NCBI RefSeq assembly: GCF_025215155.1 | Contig: NZ_JALHAM010000113.1 | DNA: 64,000 bases | Source of the DNA: Dryocola clanedunensis | GTDB taxonomy: Bacteria; Pseudomonadota; Gammaproteobacteria; Enterobacterales; Enterobacteriaceae | Reading direction: 5' to 3' (one strand) | Shown here: in pieces, positions 44,013 to 53,146 of the stretch | How positions within the stretch are numbered: position 1 is the stretch's first letter | Layout of the letters: every line of letters begins with the position of its first letter | The notes under the pieces: generated by a model | The model's database searches: none | Told to the model about the DNA's origin: nothing | Seen by the model: only the letters and a program-made list of their open reading frames with translations | Made by a program: the position numbers and the translations under genes

Positions 44013-44804
44013 CTAACGAATGATCCCCCGCGCCGAACGCGCAAAGAACTCGTTATAGACCGTAATGATGGGATAATCGCTCTCCCCGGCTTTTAGCGTC
44101 GCTTTCACTTCGTCTATGCTCAGCGCCTGATGGTAGAACCGTTCGTACAGCTGGAAAATCAAAAGCTGCTGATACAGCTCCAGCGCGAGAAAGGCCTTCG
44201 CCGCCTCGTTAATGCCCGCGGGGGCAGCCCGGTTTCCACTGGCGATAACAAAGGGTGGAACGTCCTGCACCACGGCAGATTGATCGATAATCTTCGCCGC
44301 CATCCCCAGCATGCAGAACTGATGGATTGCGCACATGAAACCAATTTCAACCCCGTCGGCCAGCTCAACGTGCCCCGCCAGGCCGCTGTTATCGCCAATC
44401 CGCGTGCGATCGCCCACCACGCAATCATGTCCAATATGCACGTTGTTCAGAAAGTGGTTGTCGCTGCCAACAATCGTCGAGCTAATGCCCTGCACCGTCC
44501 CACGGTGAAAAGTAGCGTGTTTGCCGACATGATTACGGTCACCGATAACCAGCGTCGTGGGCTCCCCGGCATACTTAAGATCCTGATTCACTTCACCAAT
44601 AGAGGCATACTGGCCAAAGGTATTGTTGCGGCCAATGGTCGTCAGGCCGGTTATCACCGAGTGGGAGGCAATCACCGTGCCCTCTCCGATAACCACGCCT
44701 GCGGTAATCACACAATAAGGGCCAATTGTCACGTGTGCGCCGAGCACAACGCCCGGTTCAACCACGCTGTTGCCGGCCACCCAGGCAAGCGGTGAAATAG
44801 ACAT
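44013..44804 (-). CDS. LpxA-like acyl-ACP--UDP-sugar O-acyltransferase paralogue
   Basis: 263 residues. Left-handed beta-helix hexapeptide repeats through about residue 190, then a helical C-terminal domain ending FFARSARGIIR. Relative to E. coli LpxA (offset +1) the active-site residues are kept: K77, H123, H126, H145, H161. The hydrocarbon-ruler Gly (E. coli G173) is D174 here and the surrounding VGGCSG is IIDQSA, so acyl specificity must differ. It is alone here, not beside lpxD/fabZ/lpxB, so the housekeeping lpxA should be elsewhere. The start is ATG 44804 (MSISPLAW). Confidence 0.8.
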   Translation of the reverse strand: MSISPLAWVAGNSVVEPGVVLGAHVTIGPYCVITAGVVIGEGTVIASHSVITGLTTIGRNNTFGQYASIGEVNQDLKYAGEPTTLVIGDRNHVGKHATFHRGTVQGISSTIVGSDNHFLNNVHIGHDCVVGDRTRIGDNSGLAGHVELADGVEIGFMCAIHQFCMLGMAAKIIDQSAVVQDVPPFVIASGNRAAPAGINEAAKAFLALELYQQLLIFQLYERFYHQALSIDEVKATLKAGESDYPIITVYNEFFARSARGIIR

Positions 44805-44937
44805 CAAATTATCCTGAAGAAGGTGCTAAAGAGAGGGGAAATAACCGGGAAGAGGCTTATCGACTGAGGTGAGCATAATGAAATCTCAGCCGCATTACGC
44901 CTTTTATATTTTTTCTATTTTTTGAACTATTTGGGAA

Positions 44938-45022
44938 GGATGGATGAGCGGCCGCGTCATCCACCACAAACAGCGAAAAATGCCGGATGGCGCTTCGCTT
45001 ATCCGGCCTACCAGGAGTGCCC
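44938..45022. repeat. REP-like palindromes between the LpxA paralogue and the GH105 gene
   Basis: GGATGGATGAGCGGCCGCGT with CATCCACC, then GCCGGATGGCGCTTCGCTTA and TCCGGCCTACC. Third copy of the REP-like family in this window. Confidence 0.72.
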
Positions 45023-45043
45023 AGGCGTCGTCTACCCCGGCGG

Positions 45044-46183
45044 TTACAGATAAATGCGCAGATACTCACCCAGGCAAAGGATCGCCATCGCCTGGCCGTA
45101 AGGCATAGAGGTCAGCGGGATCTGGCGATAAAAATCCAGATTGCTGCCCATCCCGGTGCCAAACGAGGTTTGCAGCAGCTCTCCCTGCGGCGAAATATTC
45201 TTCACAATACCCTTCATCGCCTTCTCAGCCACTTCGCTGTACTCCTTGCCGATATAGCGCTTACGAATGCCTTTCAGGATCCCGTAGGCGAAACCTGCCG
45301 TCGCGGAGGCTTCGAGATAAGAATGCGGATCGTCGAGCAGCGTATGCCACAGGCCGCTGTCATCCTGGCACTTCGCCAGCGCAGCCACCTGATTCTCCAG
45401 CACCTGAACCAGGTAGCGGCGCACCGCGTTATTCTCCGGTAAATCCACCAGTTCGAGGAAGTCAGGGATCACGATAGTCAGCCAGCTATTGCCACGCGCC
45501 CAGCGAGCGTTAGCAAAGTTATGGTTGCCTTCATAGCTCCAGCCGTGGAACCACAGGCCGGTCTCTTTATCCATCAGATTCTGCACGTGGAGCAAGAACT
45601 GATAGGTCGCCTCCTCAACGTATTCCGGGCGCTTCAGCAGCTTGCCGATTTTCGCCAGCGGCAGGACCGTCATCATCAGCGTGTCATCCCACATCTGCTG
45701 GTGGTTCTCTTCTGCCAGCGTAATGTGCTGCATGCCGCCGTGCTCGGTGCGCGGCATCTCATACATCGCCCATTCAGCCCAGCTCTCGAGCCACGGCAAA
45801 TACGCCGGGTTGCGGGTCTCTTCATAGCGATAGGCCAGCGTCAGGAATGGCGCCATAGTATTGACGTTTTTGGTGGTTGCGCCCTCGGCAAAGCGGTCGG
45901 TAAACCAGCCGTCGATAATATTGCGCATTTTGGCATCGCCGGTCTGGCGGAAATACTGATACATGCCGTACAGGCCAACGCCGTGCGTCCACTCCCAGCC
46001 AGCCCATCCTTTCGTGTCGATAACTCGTCCATCGTCCAGGCGCAGCAGGAACTGCCCAGACTCATCTTTAATATTAATAAGATTGTCCGTCACCTTATGG
46101 ATCAGGCTGTTCAGCTCATCCCGGGCGATAAAGCGCTCCGGCTGGCACAGTAGCGGGCTGTGTTTGACGGGATAAATAATCAT
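45044..46183 (-). CDS. GH88/GH105 unsaturated glycuronyl / rhamnogalacturonyl hydrolase
   Basis: 379 residues, (alpha/alpha)6-barrel of the YteR/YesR type with no signal peptide. Family marks: WAGWEWTHGVGLYG, GWFTDRFAEG, MWDDTLMMTVLPL (catalytic Asp) and ARGNSWL. It removes the unsaturated uronic acid left at the end of pectin or rhamnogalacturonan oligosaccharides by lyases, in the cytoplasm. Its ATG overlaps the stop of the upstream symporter gene (TAATG), so import and hydrolysis are coupled. Confidence 0.88.
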   Translation of the reverse strand: MIIYPVKHSPLLCQPERFIARDELNSLIHKVTDNLINIKDESGQFLLRLDDGRVIDTKGWAGWEWTHGVGLYGMYQYFRQTGDAKMRNIIDGWFTDRFAEGATTKNVNTMAPFLTLAYRYEETRNPAYLPWLESWAEWAMYEMPRTEHGGMQHITLAEENHQQMWDDTLMMTVLPLAKIGKLLKRPEYVEEATYQFLLHVQNLMDKETGLWFHGWSYEGNHNFANARWARGNSWLTIVIPDFLELVDLPENNAVRRYLVQVLENQVAALAKCQDDSGLWHTLLDDPHSYLEASATAGFAYGILKGIRKRYIGKEYSEVAEKAMKGIVKNISPQGELLQTSFGTGMGSNLDFYRQIPLTSMPYGQAMAILCLGEYLRIYL

Positions 46184-47778
46184 TAACTTAACCTCTGAGT
46201 AGCGTTGGTATGCGAATTCATGGCCGCAGCCTCTTTCAGGCTCGGCGCCGCAGGCTTCCTGTGGTTGAGGTAACCAATATTGTTGTTACCCCAAAGATTC
46301 TCGTAAGGCATACCCGCGAGCATTTCGACGGTGGCGCGGGCCTGCGGTGTAATAGCTTCCGGCACGGCGCGGTTAGCCGTACGCATCTTCGCGGTTTCAT
46401 CACGTAAGACGCTATGGGTTTGCAGGTTGAGCTTAAAGCGCAGTGAGATCAGGAACCCGCAGGCCAGTACCGCGACGGTACCGAAGCTTAAGATCATCAA
46501 AATAGTGTGGCTGACCGCTGGCGGTTGAACCGTCTGGCCGGAGACGAAGCCCGACAACTGCATCACAATGCCCACCAGCATCACCGCGCCGGCCTGAGAG
46601 GCTTTACGGGTCAGGGTCATAATACCGGCAAAAATACCTTCCCGGCGCTGTCCGGTAATCACTTCATCGACATCCGCAATGTAGGTGTAAGTGTTCCAGG
46701 GCACATAGTTGATACCGCCACGGCCCAGACCGGCGATAGCCGAAACCAGCAACAGCAGCGAGAAGCCGTCGCTCAAGCCCGCATAGAACAGCACGGCGTA
46801 GGAGATCGAGCTGAGGCCGAACAGCACAACGACCATACGGTAAGAAGGGGCAGGCCCAAATTTGATGCACAGCGGGATCATGCCGATGACCGCGATAAAC
46901 TGCATAATCGCCATCGTCCCCAGCAGGTTAGAGGCAACCGATGCGCTCTGCATCAGCACGAACACCACATAATAAGTGAACACCGCGTTAAACACGTCCT
47001 GAGCGATATAACCGCCCAGATACATACCAAGATGCTGACGGAAGATTTTAATGCGTAGCGTAGAGGTGAGTTCAAGGTGCAGGCGTTTCATGCTCTGCTT
47101 AAAGGTCAGCGATTTCTTCTCTTCTTCCGCTCGCAGCGCAGCTTCCGTCCATTCAGAGCGTGGGCGCTCCCAGGTAAACAGCCAGACAAAGGTTAAGACG
47201 ACGGCGCACAGCGTGGCGAAGACCAGACTTGCATAGAAAAAGGAAACGGCATTGTCTTTACCGAAGTGGTTTAGCAGGATGCCCGGCAGGAAGGCTGCCA
47301 GAATGGCGGAGAGCTGGGCCATAGAAATGCGCGCGCCGGAGAACTTCGTTTTCTGCTTAAAGTCATCCGTCATTTCCGGCACCAGCGTTTCGTACGGCAC
47401 CAGAATCATGGTGTAAACCACGTCGAAGATCAGATAGGTCACCAGGTAATACCAGTAGCTCATCTCCCCTACCCACATGAAGCTGTAGCTGAACACCAGC
47501 GGAATACCCAGCAAAATAAAGAACTTACGACGACCAAAGCGCTTACCCAGCCAGGTTGAGCCAAAGTTATCCGTCAGAAAGCCCATCAGCGGGCTGACAA
47601 CCGCATCCAGCACGCGAGCCAGCGCGAAGATAAAGGTTGCTTCGATGGGCGAGAGCCCGCAAAAAGTGGTGTAGAAATAGAGCAGCCAGGCTGCGGTCAA
47701 CGCCGTCGTGCCAGCGCCCAGAAAATCACCTGCGCCATAGGCAAGATAGTTCTTCAGCCCAATCGTACGTTTCTTCAT
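46183..47778 (-). CDS. GPH-family sugar:cation symporter
   Basis: 531 residues with about 12 membrane segments, MelB/GPH family: LAYGAGDFLGAGTTALTAAW at the N-terminus and the loop GKRFGRRKFFILLG. A long cytoplasmic tail (about 80 residues) follows the last membrane helix. It probably imports unsaturated oligogalacturonide or rhamnogalacturonide (RhiT/TogT-like use), judged from the coupled hydrolase; this is an inference. Start at 47778 (MKKRTIGLKNYL) chosen because the 50 codons upstream have no similarity. Confidence 0.85.
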   Translation of the reverse strand: MKKRTIGLKNYLAYGAGDFLGAGTTALTAAWLLYFYTTFCGLSPIEATFIFALARVLDAVVSPLMGFLTDNFGSTWLGKRFGRRKFFILLGIPLVFSYSFMWVGEMSYWYYLVTYLIFDVVYTMILVPYETLVPEMTDDFKQKTKFSGARISMAQLSAILAAFLPGILLNHFGKDNAVSFFYASLVFATLCAVVLTFVWLFTWERPRSEWTEAALRAEEEKKSLTFKQSMKRLHLELTSTLRIKIFRQHLGMYLGGYIAQDVFNAVFTYYVVFVLMQSASVASNLLGTMAIMQFIAVIGMIPLCIKFGPAPSYRMVVVLFGLSSISYAVLFYAGLSDGFSLLLLVSAIAGLGRGGINYVPWNTYTYIADVDEVITGQRREGIFAGIMTLTRKASQAGAVMLVGIVMQLSGFVSGQTVQPPAVSHTILMILSFGTVAVLACGFLISLRFKLNLQTHSVLRDETAKMRTANRAVPEAITPQARATVEMLAGMPYENLWGNNNIGYLNHRKPAAPSLKEAAAMNSHTNATQRLS

Positions 47779-48089
47779 TGCCGTCAACCCCGTTGCTTTT
47801 GTTTTAGGAGATTGCAAATCAGGCCAGTCAATGGCCGAAAAGAAATCCATAGGGGTAAAGTAAAAGTATAGGGGCGATGAAACCTTTCCATTTTTGCCAC
47901 GCCTTGCGGGATGCTGGCAAAAACACAAAGAGTGTCGGCATCCGCATCCCGTTTATAAAACATGGGTTCGTTTTTATCAAAAGCGAGGGTTAAAAATGAG
48001 AAGTCACGACAGAATGGGCCTGCGGGGATGAGGGATTAGCGGCCGGGGACTCAATCCCTCCGTACAGCAAGCTTCGTGATGAGCTAAAC
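47779..48089. promoter_or_regulatory. Upstream region of the GPH/GH105 operon
   Basis: Contains an imperfect inverted repeat ATAAAAC (47955-47961) and GTTTTTAT (47970-47977), a possible operator for a LacI- or KdgR-type regulator, and GTAAAGTAAAAGTATAGG nearer the gene. No regulator gene adjoins. The left-over frame of a truncated HTH gene begins at 48000. Confidence 0.4.
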
Positions 48090-48269
48090 ATGACGCAAAC
48101 CGAACTGGCTCGCGTCATCGGTATCTCTCAGCCTACGCTCGCTAAAATGGAGAGTCCCGGCAATGACCTTCGCATATCCACGTTAAAACGCTATGTTACG
48201 GCTCTCGGTGGCGAAGTGAGCATTGACGTCAGGTTGCCTGGCGGGAAAAGCATAGCGTTTCAGCTGTGA
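48000..48269 (+). pseudogene. 5'-truncated HigA-like XRE antitoxin remnant
   Basis: From 48072 the frame reads LRDELNMTQTELARVIG, SQPTLAKMESPG and then LRISTLKRYVTALGGEVSIDVRLP, ending at the TGA at 48267-48269. This is the C-terminal two-thirds of a HigA-family antitoxin. The frame is open back to 48000 but lacks a usable start before ATG 48090, which would cut into the HTH. No HigB toxin remains upstream. Probably a decayed toxin-antitoxin pair. Confidence 0.65.
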
Positions 48270-48282
48270 ATAAAAAGCCGGT

Positions 48283-48675
48283 CTACTTATAGTTCACAAT
48301 GACCTGGTTGCTACGCACGCGCAGCGCGGGGAACATTCTGCCGCCGCCGGGAACCTCCCAGACAAAGCGCAGCGGCTCATTGGCCGGAACATTGGTTAAC
48401 CCGCGCGTGGTTCCACTCTGGCCTTCAATGGGCACACAGCGCGTCTGCGAACACAGCCGCACCAGCAGCCTGGCAGGCGTAGGGCCAATCAGCTCGTAGC
48501 GCCATGCAACCAGCGTCATCACGCCGTTCACCGGCTGCGATGGAGCCAGCGCCCGGGACGAAGCAACGACGCCGCGCGTATTGAGCGTCGCCCCCATGCC
48601 ACTGGCTTCCCAGCCGCCGCCGCCGGCAGCATGGGCGAACAGCGGCATGATTATCAACAACAGCAGCGCCCGCAT
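48283..48675 (-). CDS. flhE: Flagellar protein FlhE
   Basis: 130 residues with a signal peptide (MRALLLLIIMPLFAHA). The mature protein starts AGGGGWEASGMG and contains a Cys pair in RLCSQTRCVP. Periplasmic FlhE prevents proton leak through the flagellar export gate. Its ATG overlaps the flhA stop (TAATG). Confidence 0.95.
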   Translation of the reverse strand: MRALLLLIIMPLFAHAAGGGGWEASGMGATLNTRGVVASSRALAPSQPVNGVMTLVAWRYELIGPTPARLLVRLCSQTRCVPIEGQSGTTRGLTNVPANEPLRFVWEVPGGGRMFPALRVRSNQVIVNYK

Positions 48676-50756
48676 TACTTGGCACCTATCGTCGCGGTCA
48701 TGCGGATGTTGCGGTTATCCGACAGCTCCATGCTGGAGAGTACCACCAGCTGCGGCAAGTTACGGCGCAGGAAGCGGGCCAGCAGCGGACGTAGAGCATG
48801 ATTCACCAGCAGTACCGGCGGCGCACCCAGCATCTCCTGGCGCTGTACCGCTTCCTGAGACTGCTCAAGCAGTCGGTCGGCCAGTCCCGGTTCGAGGCCG
48901 CTTCCCCCTTGCAGGGCCTGCAGCAGCAGGCGTTCCAGCGCCGTATCCAGTCCAATAACCTGGACCTCTCCCGTACCCGGGAACCACTGTTGAGTGATGG
49001 CGCGGCCTAATGCCACACGCACTACGGAGGTTAACTCCTGCGGATCGGTCTGGATTGGCGCGTGTTCCGCCAGCGTCTCCAGAATGGTTCGCATATCTTT
49101 AATCGGCACTTTTTCCGCCAGCAGATTCTGCAATACCTTATGCAGTGTGGTCAGCGTCACAACGCCTGGCACAAGGTCTTCCGTCAGTTTCGGCATCTCC
49201 TGCGTGACCCGGTCAAGCAGCTGCTGCGCCTCCTGGCGACCAAACAGTTCAGGGGCAAACTGACCGATCAGATGGTTAAGATGCGTGGCAACGACCGTAC
49301 TGGCCTCTACTACCGTAAAGCCCTGAATCTGGGCCTGCTCTTTGAGGGCGCTTTCAATCCACGTGGCTTCCAGGCCAAACGCTGGATCGATGGTTGTCTC
49401 GCCGGGTAGCGACCCGGCGGCAGTACCCGGGTTAATAGCCAGCCAGCGTCCCGGATAGGCATCCCCCGCCCCGACCTCAACCCCCTTCATCAGAATGCGA
49501 TAGCGGGCAGGTGGCAGATCCATGTTGTCACGGATATGCACCACCGGCGGCAGGAAGCCCATGTCCTGAGCAAATTTTTTGCGGATACTGCGAATACGGC
49601 CCAGCAGCTCACCATCCTGCTGGAAATCGACCATCGGGATCAATCGATAGCCCACCTCCATGCCCAGTGAATCTTCCAGCTGGACATCGTTCCAGGTCGC
49701 TTCCACAGCCTGCGGGTTCTCCTGAGTTTTATTAACCGGTGCCGGCGGCGGCGGCGCAGTCATCTGACGGCCGCGCATCCACCAGGCAAGACCCAGCAGC
49801 CCGGCGGTAAACAGCAGGAAGACAAAGTTCGGCATCCCCGGGACCAAACCGAGTAAACCCAGTACCGCGGCGCTCAACAGCATGACGCGAGGGTTATTGA
49901 ACAGCTGGGTGACCATCTGCTCGCCAACGTCCTGGTCCGTCGCCACGCGGGTAACAATAACGCCCGCCGCGGTAGAGATAACCAGCGCCGGGATCTGTGC
50001 GACCAGACCATCACCGATGGTCAGCAGCGTGTAGCTCTCCGCCGCCGCGCCAACGGCCATATCATGCTGTACCACACCCACCAGCAGGCCGCCGATGACG
50101 TTAATCGCCATGATCATCAAACCGGCTACGGCATCACCGCGCACAAACTTACTGGCACCGTCCATCGAGCCGTAAAAATCGGCTTCCTGCGTCACTTCCG
50201 AACGGCGCTTTTTCGCCTCTTCTTCAGCAATCAAACCGGCATTCAGATCCGCATCGATTGCCATCTGCTTGCCCGGCATCCCGTCCAGCACAAAACGCGC
50301 GCCCACTTCGGCGATACGCCCTGCCCCTTTGGTGATAACCATAAAGTTGATAATGACGAGGATAATAAACACCACGATACCAATGGCGAAGTTACCGCCC
50401 ACCAGGAAGTGGCCAAAGGCTTCAACAACCTTTCCCGCCGCTGCTCCGCCGGTATGACCTTCCATCAGGATGATACGCGTGGAGGCAACGTTCAGCGCCA
50501 GGCGCAGCAGCGTGGTAAACAGCAGCACGGTCGGGAACGCGGCAAACTCCAGGGTGCGCTGGGTAAACATCGCCACCAGCAGGACCATGATCGACAGCGC
50601 GATGTTAAAGGTGAACAGCAAATCCAGCACGAATGCGGGCAGCGGCAGCACCATCATCGACAGGATCAGCATGATGAGCACCGGTCCGGCAAGTATTTTC
50701 CATTGCCCGGATTTCATATTACTGGGCAGTCGCAGCGTCGCGAGCAGATTAGCCAT
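48675..50756 (-). CDS. flhA: Flagellar export gate protein FlhA
   Basis: 693 residues. Eight N-terminal membrane helices (from ILAGPVLIMLILSMM) with the FHIPEP loop (GARFVLDGMPGKQMAIDADL), then a large cytoplasmic domain that binds chaperone-substrate complexes (ALGRAITQQWF, HALRPLLARFLRR). The start at 50756 (MANLLATLRLP) overlaps the flhB end by eight bases, as in E. coli. Confidence 0.97.
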   Translation of the reverse strand: MANLLATLRLPSNMKSGQWKILAGPVLIMLILSMMVLPLPAFVLDLLFTFNIALSIMVLLVAMFTQRTLEFAAFPTVLLFTTLLRLALNVASTRIILMEGHTGGAAAGKVVEAFGHFLVGGNFAIGIVVFIILVIINFMVITKGAGRIAEVGARFVLDGMPGKQMAIDADLNAGLIAEEEAKKRRSEVTQEADFYGSMDGASKFVRGDAVAGLMIMAINVIGGLLVGVVQHDMAVGAAAESYTLLTIGDGLVAQIPALVISTAAGVIVTRVATDQDVGEQMVTQLFNNPRVMLLSAAVLGLLGLVPGMPNFVFLLFTAGLLGLAWWMRGRQMTAPPPPAPVNKTQENPQAVEATWNDVQLEDSLGMEVGYRLIPMVDFQQDGELLGRIRSIRKKFAQDMGFLPPVVHIRDNMDLPPARYRILMKGVEVGAGDAYPGRWLAINPGTAAGSLPGETTIDPAFGLEATWIESALKEQAQIQGFTVVEASTVVATHLNHLIGQFAPELFGRQEAQQLLDRVTQEMPKLTEDLVPGVVTLTTLHKVLQNLLAEKVPIKDMRTILETLAEHAPIQTDPQELTSVVRVALGRAITQQWFPGTGEVQVIGLDTALERLLLQALQGGSGLEPGLADRLLEQSQEAVQRQEMLGAPPVLLVNHALRPLLARFLRRNLPQLVVLSSMELSDNRNIRMTATIGAK

Positions 50757-51900
50757 CGGAGTCCTTCTCATTCGCAAAGTCCAGTGCTTCAGGCACCGGC
50801 AGGTTTTCAGGTTTTTTCGGGATCAGGCCGCCCGCGACGCGCCAGCGTCTGAGCTGCCACACCCAGGCCAGCACTTCCGCTACCGCGGAGTAGAGCTGGC
50901 CTGGTATTTGTTGGCCGATTTCAGCGTGGCGATAAAGCGCACGAGCAAGCGGCGGTGCTTCAAGCATCGGAATTCGGTTCTCTTTGCCGATTTCACGAAT
51001 ACGTAACGCCACAAGGCCAGCCCCTTTGGCCAGCACTTTCGGCGCATTCATTTTTTTCTCGTCGTACTGCAGTGCCACGGAATAGTGCGTCGGGTTAGTG
51101 ACAATCACATCCGCCTTCGGCACATCGGACATCATGCGACGACGGGCAACCGCACGCTGCTGCTGACGAATACGGTTCTTAACGTGCGGGTCCCCTTCCT
51201 GCTGCTTGTACTCATCGCGAATATCCTGACGGCTCATACGCAGCTTTTTCAGGTTGCTGAAGATCTGGAACATGACGTCAAATCCCACCATCGGGATAAG
51301 CCCAATAATGATGAACAGCCCGCATTTAGCCACGATATTCAGCGCGTGGCTAAGGGCGGCAATCGGCGGTTCGCTCATCAAACGCATCATGTCCGGCAGG
51401 TTATGCACCAAATAGACGGTGGTAACCGCCCCGACGGTAATCGCCTTCAGGAACGCCTTCAGCAGCTCAGCGCCAGACTGGGCGGAGATAAAACGTTTAA
51501 GGCCCGGCAGCGGGTTGAGCTTGCTGAATTTGGGTGCCATAGACTTACCGCTAAACAGCAGGCCGCCCAACAGCATCGGCGCGGCTATCGCCACAATCAC
51601 CAGTCCCCCCATCAGAGGCAGCAGCGCCCAGACAGCCTGTTTGAGCAGCAGGCTTATCTGATTAACGGTCAGGTGCGGGTCGTTGATGATTTTGTGATCG
51701 AAATGCAAACCGGCCGCAAGCATCGCGGCCAGCTGTCTGGCGAGCGGCTCACCGCCCGCCCAGATAATGCTCAGGCCAACCAGCACCATCAATAAAGAGG
51801 TTAACTCGCGGGAACGCGGGATCTGCCCATCCTCACGCGCTTTTTCAAGTCGGTGGGCTGTGGGGTCTTCTGTTTTATCCTCGTCGCTATCTTCAGACAC
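50749..51900 (-). CDS. flhB: Flagellar export switch protein FlhB
   Basis: 383 residues. Four membrane segments, then the cytoplasmic domain with the autocleavage site N269-P270 in IVTNPTHYSVAL. It switches export from rod/hook to filament substrates. First gene of flhBAE. In E. coli cheZ is immediately upstream; here about 8.4 kb intervene. Confidence 0.97.
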   Translation of the reverse strand: MSEDSDEDKTEDPTAHRLEKAREDGQIPRSRELTSLLMVLVGLSIIWAGGEPLARQLAAMLAAGLHFDHKIINDPHLTVNQISLLLKQAVWALLPLMGGLVIVAIAAPMLLGGLLFSGKSMAPKFSKLNPLPGLKRFISAQSGAELLKAFLKAITVGAVTTVYLVHNLPDMMRLMSEPPIAALSHALNIVAKCGLFIIIGLIPMVGFDVMFQIFSNLKKLRMSRQDIRDEYKQQEGDPHVKNRIRQQQRAVARRRMMSDVPKADVIVTNPTHYSVALQYDEKKMNAPKVLAKGAGLVALRIREIGKENRIPMLEAPPLARALYRHAEIGQQIPGQLYSAVAEVLAWVWQLRRWRVAGGLIPKKPENLPVPEALDFANEKDSDG

Positions 51901-52360
51901 CGCTTCTATCTCGTGGCCGCAATTTCTATCACAGCATGCCAGAGGCGTAACGGGCTAATGGGGGGAAAATAGGGGGAAAACTGCGTTTGTTTGCGGTGTT
52001 AGAATTTGTAGAGCTGACAAGCGCCACGGCGCGTCATCCTACATGTACGCGCCATAAGCTCATCATCTATGTGGTGCAGGCCCCCATTTCTTCATCTTAG
52101 GGCCTGGACAACCGACAATGACCGACCGTGTGTACCTGCCAGTTTGGACATCATTGAAACTGCAATGTGTTATTAACAGTGTTAGCGCAGATTTAATCTG
52201 ACACTATTTCTGCCCTGAACTAAACCTAATCTAACAGGCTGCTCTGTGCCAGGAGCGGACGTTACTGGGGTGCTGAAAAGCACCTTTGTAATAGCCTGAT
52301 TAGCTTGCCCCTTTATGTATGTTAATCTGAATCCAATAAAACAATTACGTCGGAGAGCGT
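51901..52360. other. Left junction of the flhB-cheZ insertion
   Basis: 460 bases without a supported gene. The flhB promoter should lie in the first 100. Further right are a palindrome-like AAGCGCCACGGCGCGTCATC at about 52020 and, at 52210-52263, the first copy of the inter-module repeat (CTGTGCCAGGAGCGGACGTT at 52244-52263, with TAAC and GTTA at its ends). The composition becomes AT-rich from about 52140. No integrase or transposase is seen. Confidence 0.5.
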
Positions 52361-52993
52361 ATGCAAGGTCCAGATCCACTAAATAAGCATCCAATGCTGG
52401 GGTTTCCTCAGGTTTGTTTCATCAAAAATACTGTGACGAATCCAAACATTATCATTGGCGATTTCACATATTACGATGACCCAGAAGACTCTGAGAATTT
52501 TGACCGTAATGTTCTGTATCACTTCCCTTTCATCGGTGACAGACTGGTTATCGGTAAATTTTGCGCTATAGCAAAAGGTGTCCAGTTCATTATGAACGGT
52601 GCGAACCACAAGTTATCAGGCTTCTCTACGTTTCCATTTTATATTTTCGGAAATGGATGGGAAAAGGCGATGCCAAAGCCTGAAGATTTGCCGTACAAAG
52701 GCGATACGATAATCGGAAATGATGTCTGGATAGGTTACAAAGCGCTGATCATGCCTGGCGTGAAGATCGGCAACGGCGCGATTATTTCCTCCCTGGCTGT
52801 TGTTACCACCGACGTGCCTGCTTATACCATTGTCGGTGGAAACTCTGCAAAAGTGATTAAATCACGATTTTCCGATGAAATAGTAATCGAACTGGAAAAA
52901 TTAGCGTGGTGGGATTGGTCTGTAGAAAAGATAACTAAACACCTCCCGGCAATAATGTCTAATGACATTAATACGCTTCTTACAATCGAGTAA
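52361..52993 (+). CDS. Vat-like xenobiotic (streptogramin A) O-acetyltransferase
   Basis: 210 residues, hexapeptide-repeat XAT family. The pattern MQGPDPLNKHPMLG, then FCAIAKGVQFIMNGANHKL with the catalytic His, FGNGWEKAMPKPEDLPYKGD, IGNDVWIGYKALIMPGVKIG and a Trp-rich end (LAWWDWSVEKITKHLP) follows Vat enzymes such as VatD/VatF more closely than CatB. Vat enzymes acetylate virginiamycin M-type streptogramins. RBS CGGAGAG. Actual drug spectrum unknown. AT-rich relative to the core genes. Confidence 0.85.
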   Translation: MQGPDPLNKHPMLGFPQVCFIKNTVTNPNIIIGDFTYYDDPEDSENFDRNVLYHFPFIGDRLVIGKFCAIAKGVQFIMNGANHKLSGFSTFPFYIFGNGWEKAMPKPEDLPYKGDTIIGNDVWIGYKALIMPGVKIGNGAIISSLAVVTTDVPAYTIVGGNSAKVIKSRFSDEIVIELEKLAWWDWSVEKITKHLPAIMSNDINTLLTIE

Positions 52994-53004
52994 TCTGAAT
53001 TGGT

Positions 53005-53077
53005 ACGGCCAGTCGACATCTCGTTTAAAGCAGCTACTGGATCGTCTCACTGGCCGTTCTTGCCATGAGCGGACGTT
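53005..53077. repeat. Inter-module repeat b
   Basis: Between the Vat-like and GrpB genes: a perfect inverted repeat ACGGCCAGT (53005-53013) and ACTGGCCGT (53049-53057) with a 35-base spacer, followed by TTGCCATGAGCGGACGTTT (53060-53077), which shares GAGCGGACGTT with the copy at 52244-52263. Confidence 0.6.
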
Positions 53078-53146
53078 TGAGAGACATCCAAACCCATCTC
53101 ATGTACGCTATTGTTCATGATTTTTATAGTCTATAGGTGTCGGTTT

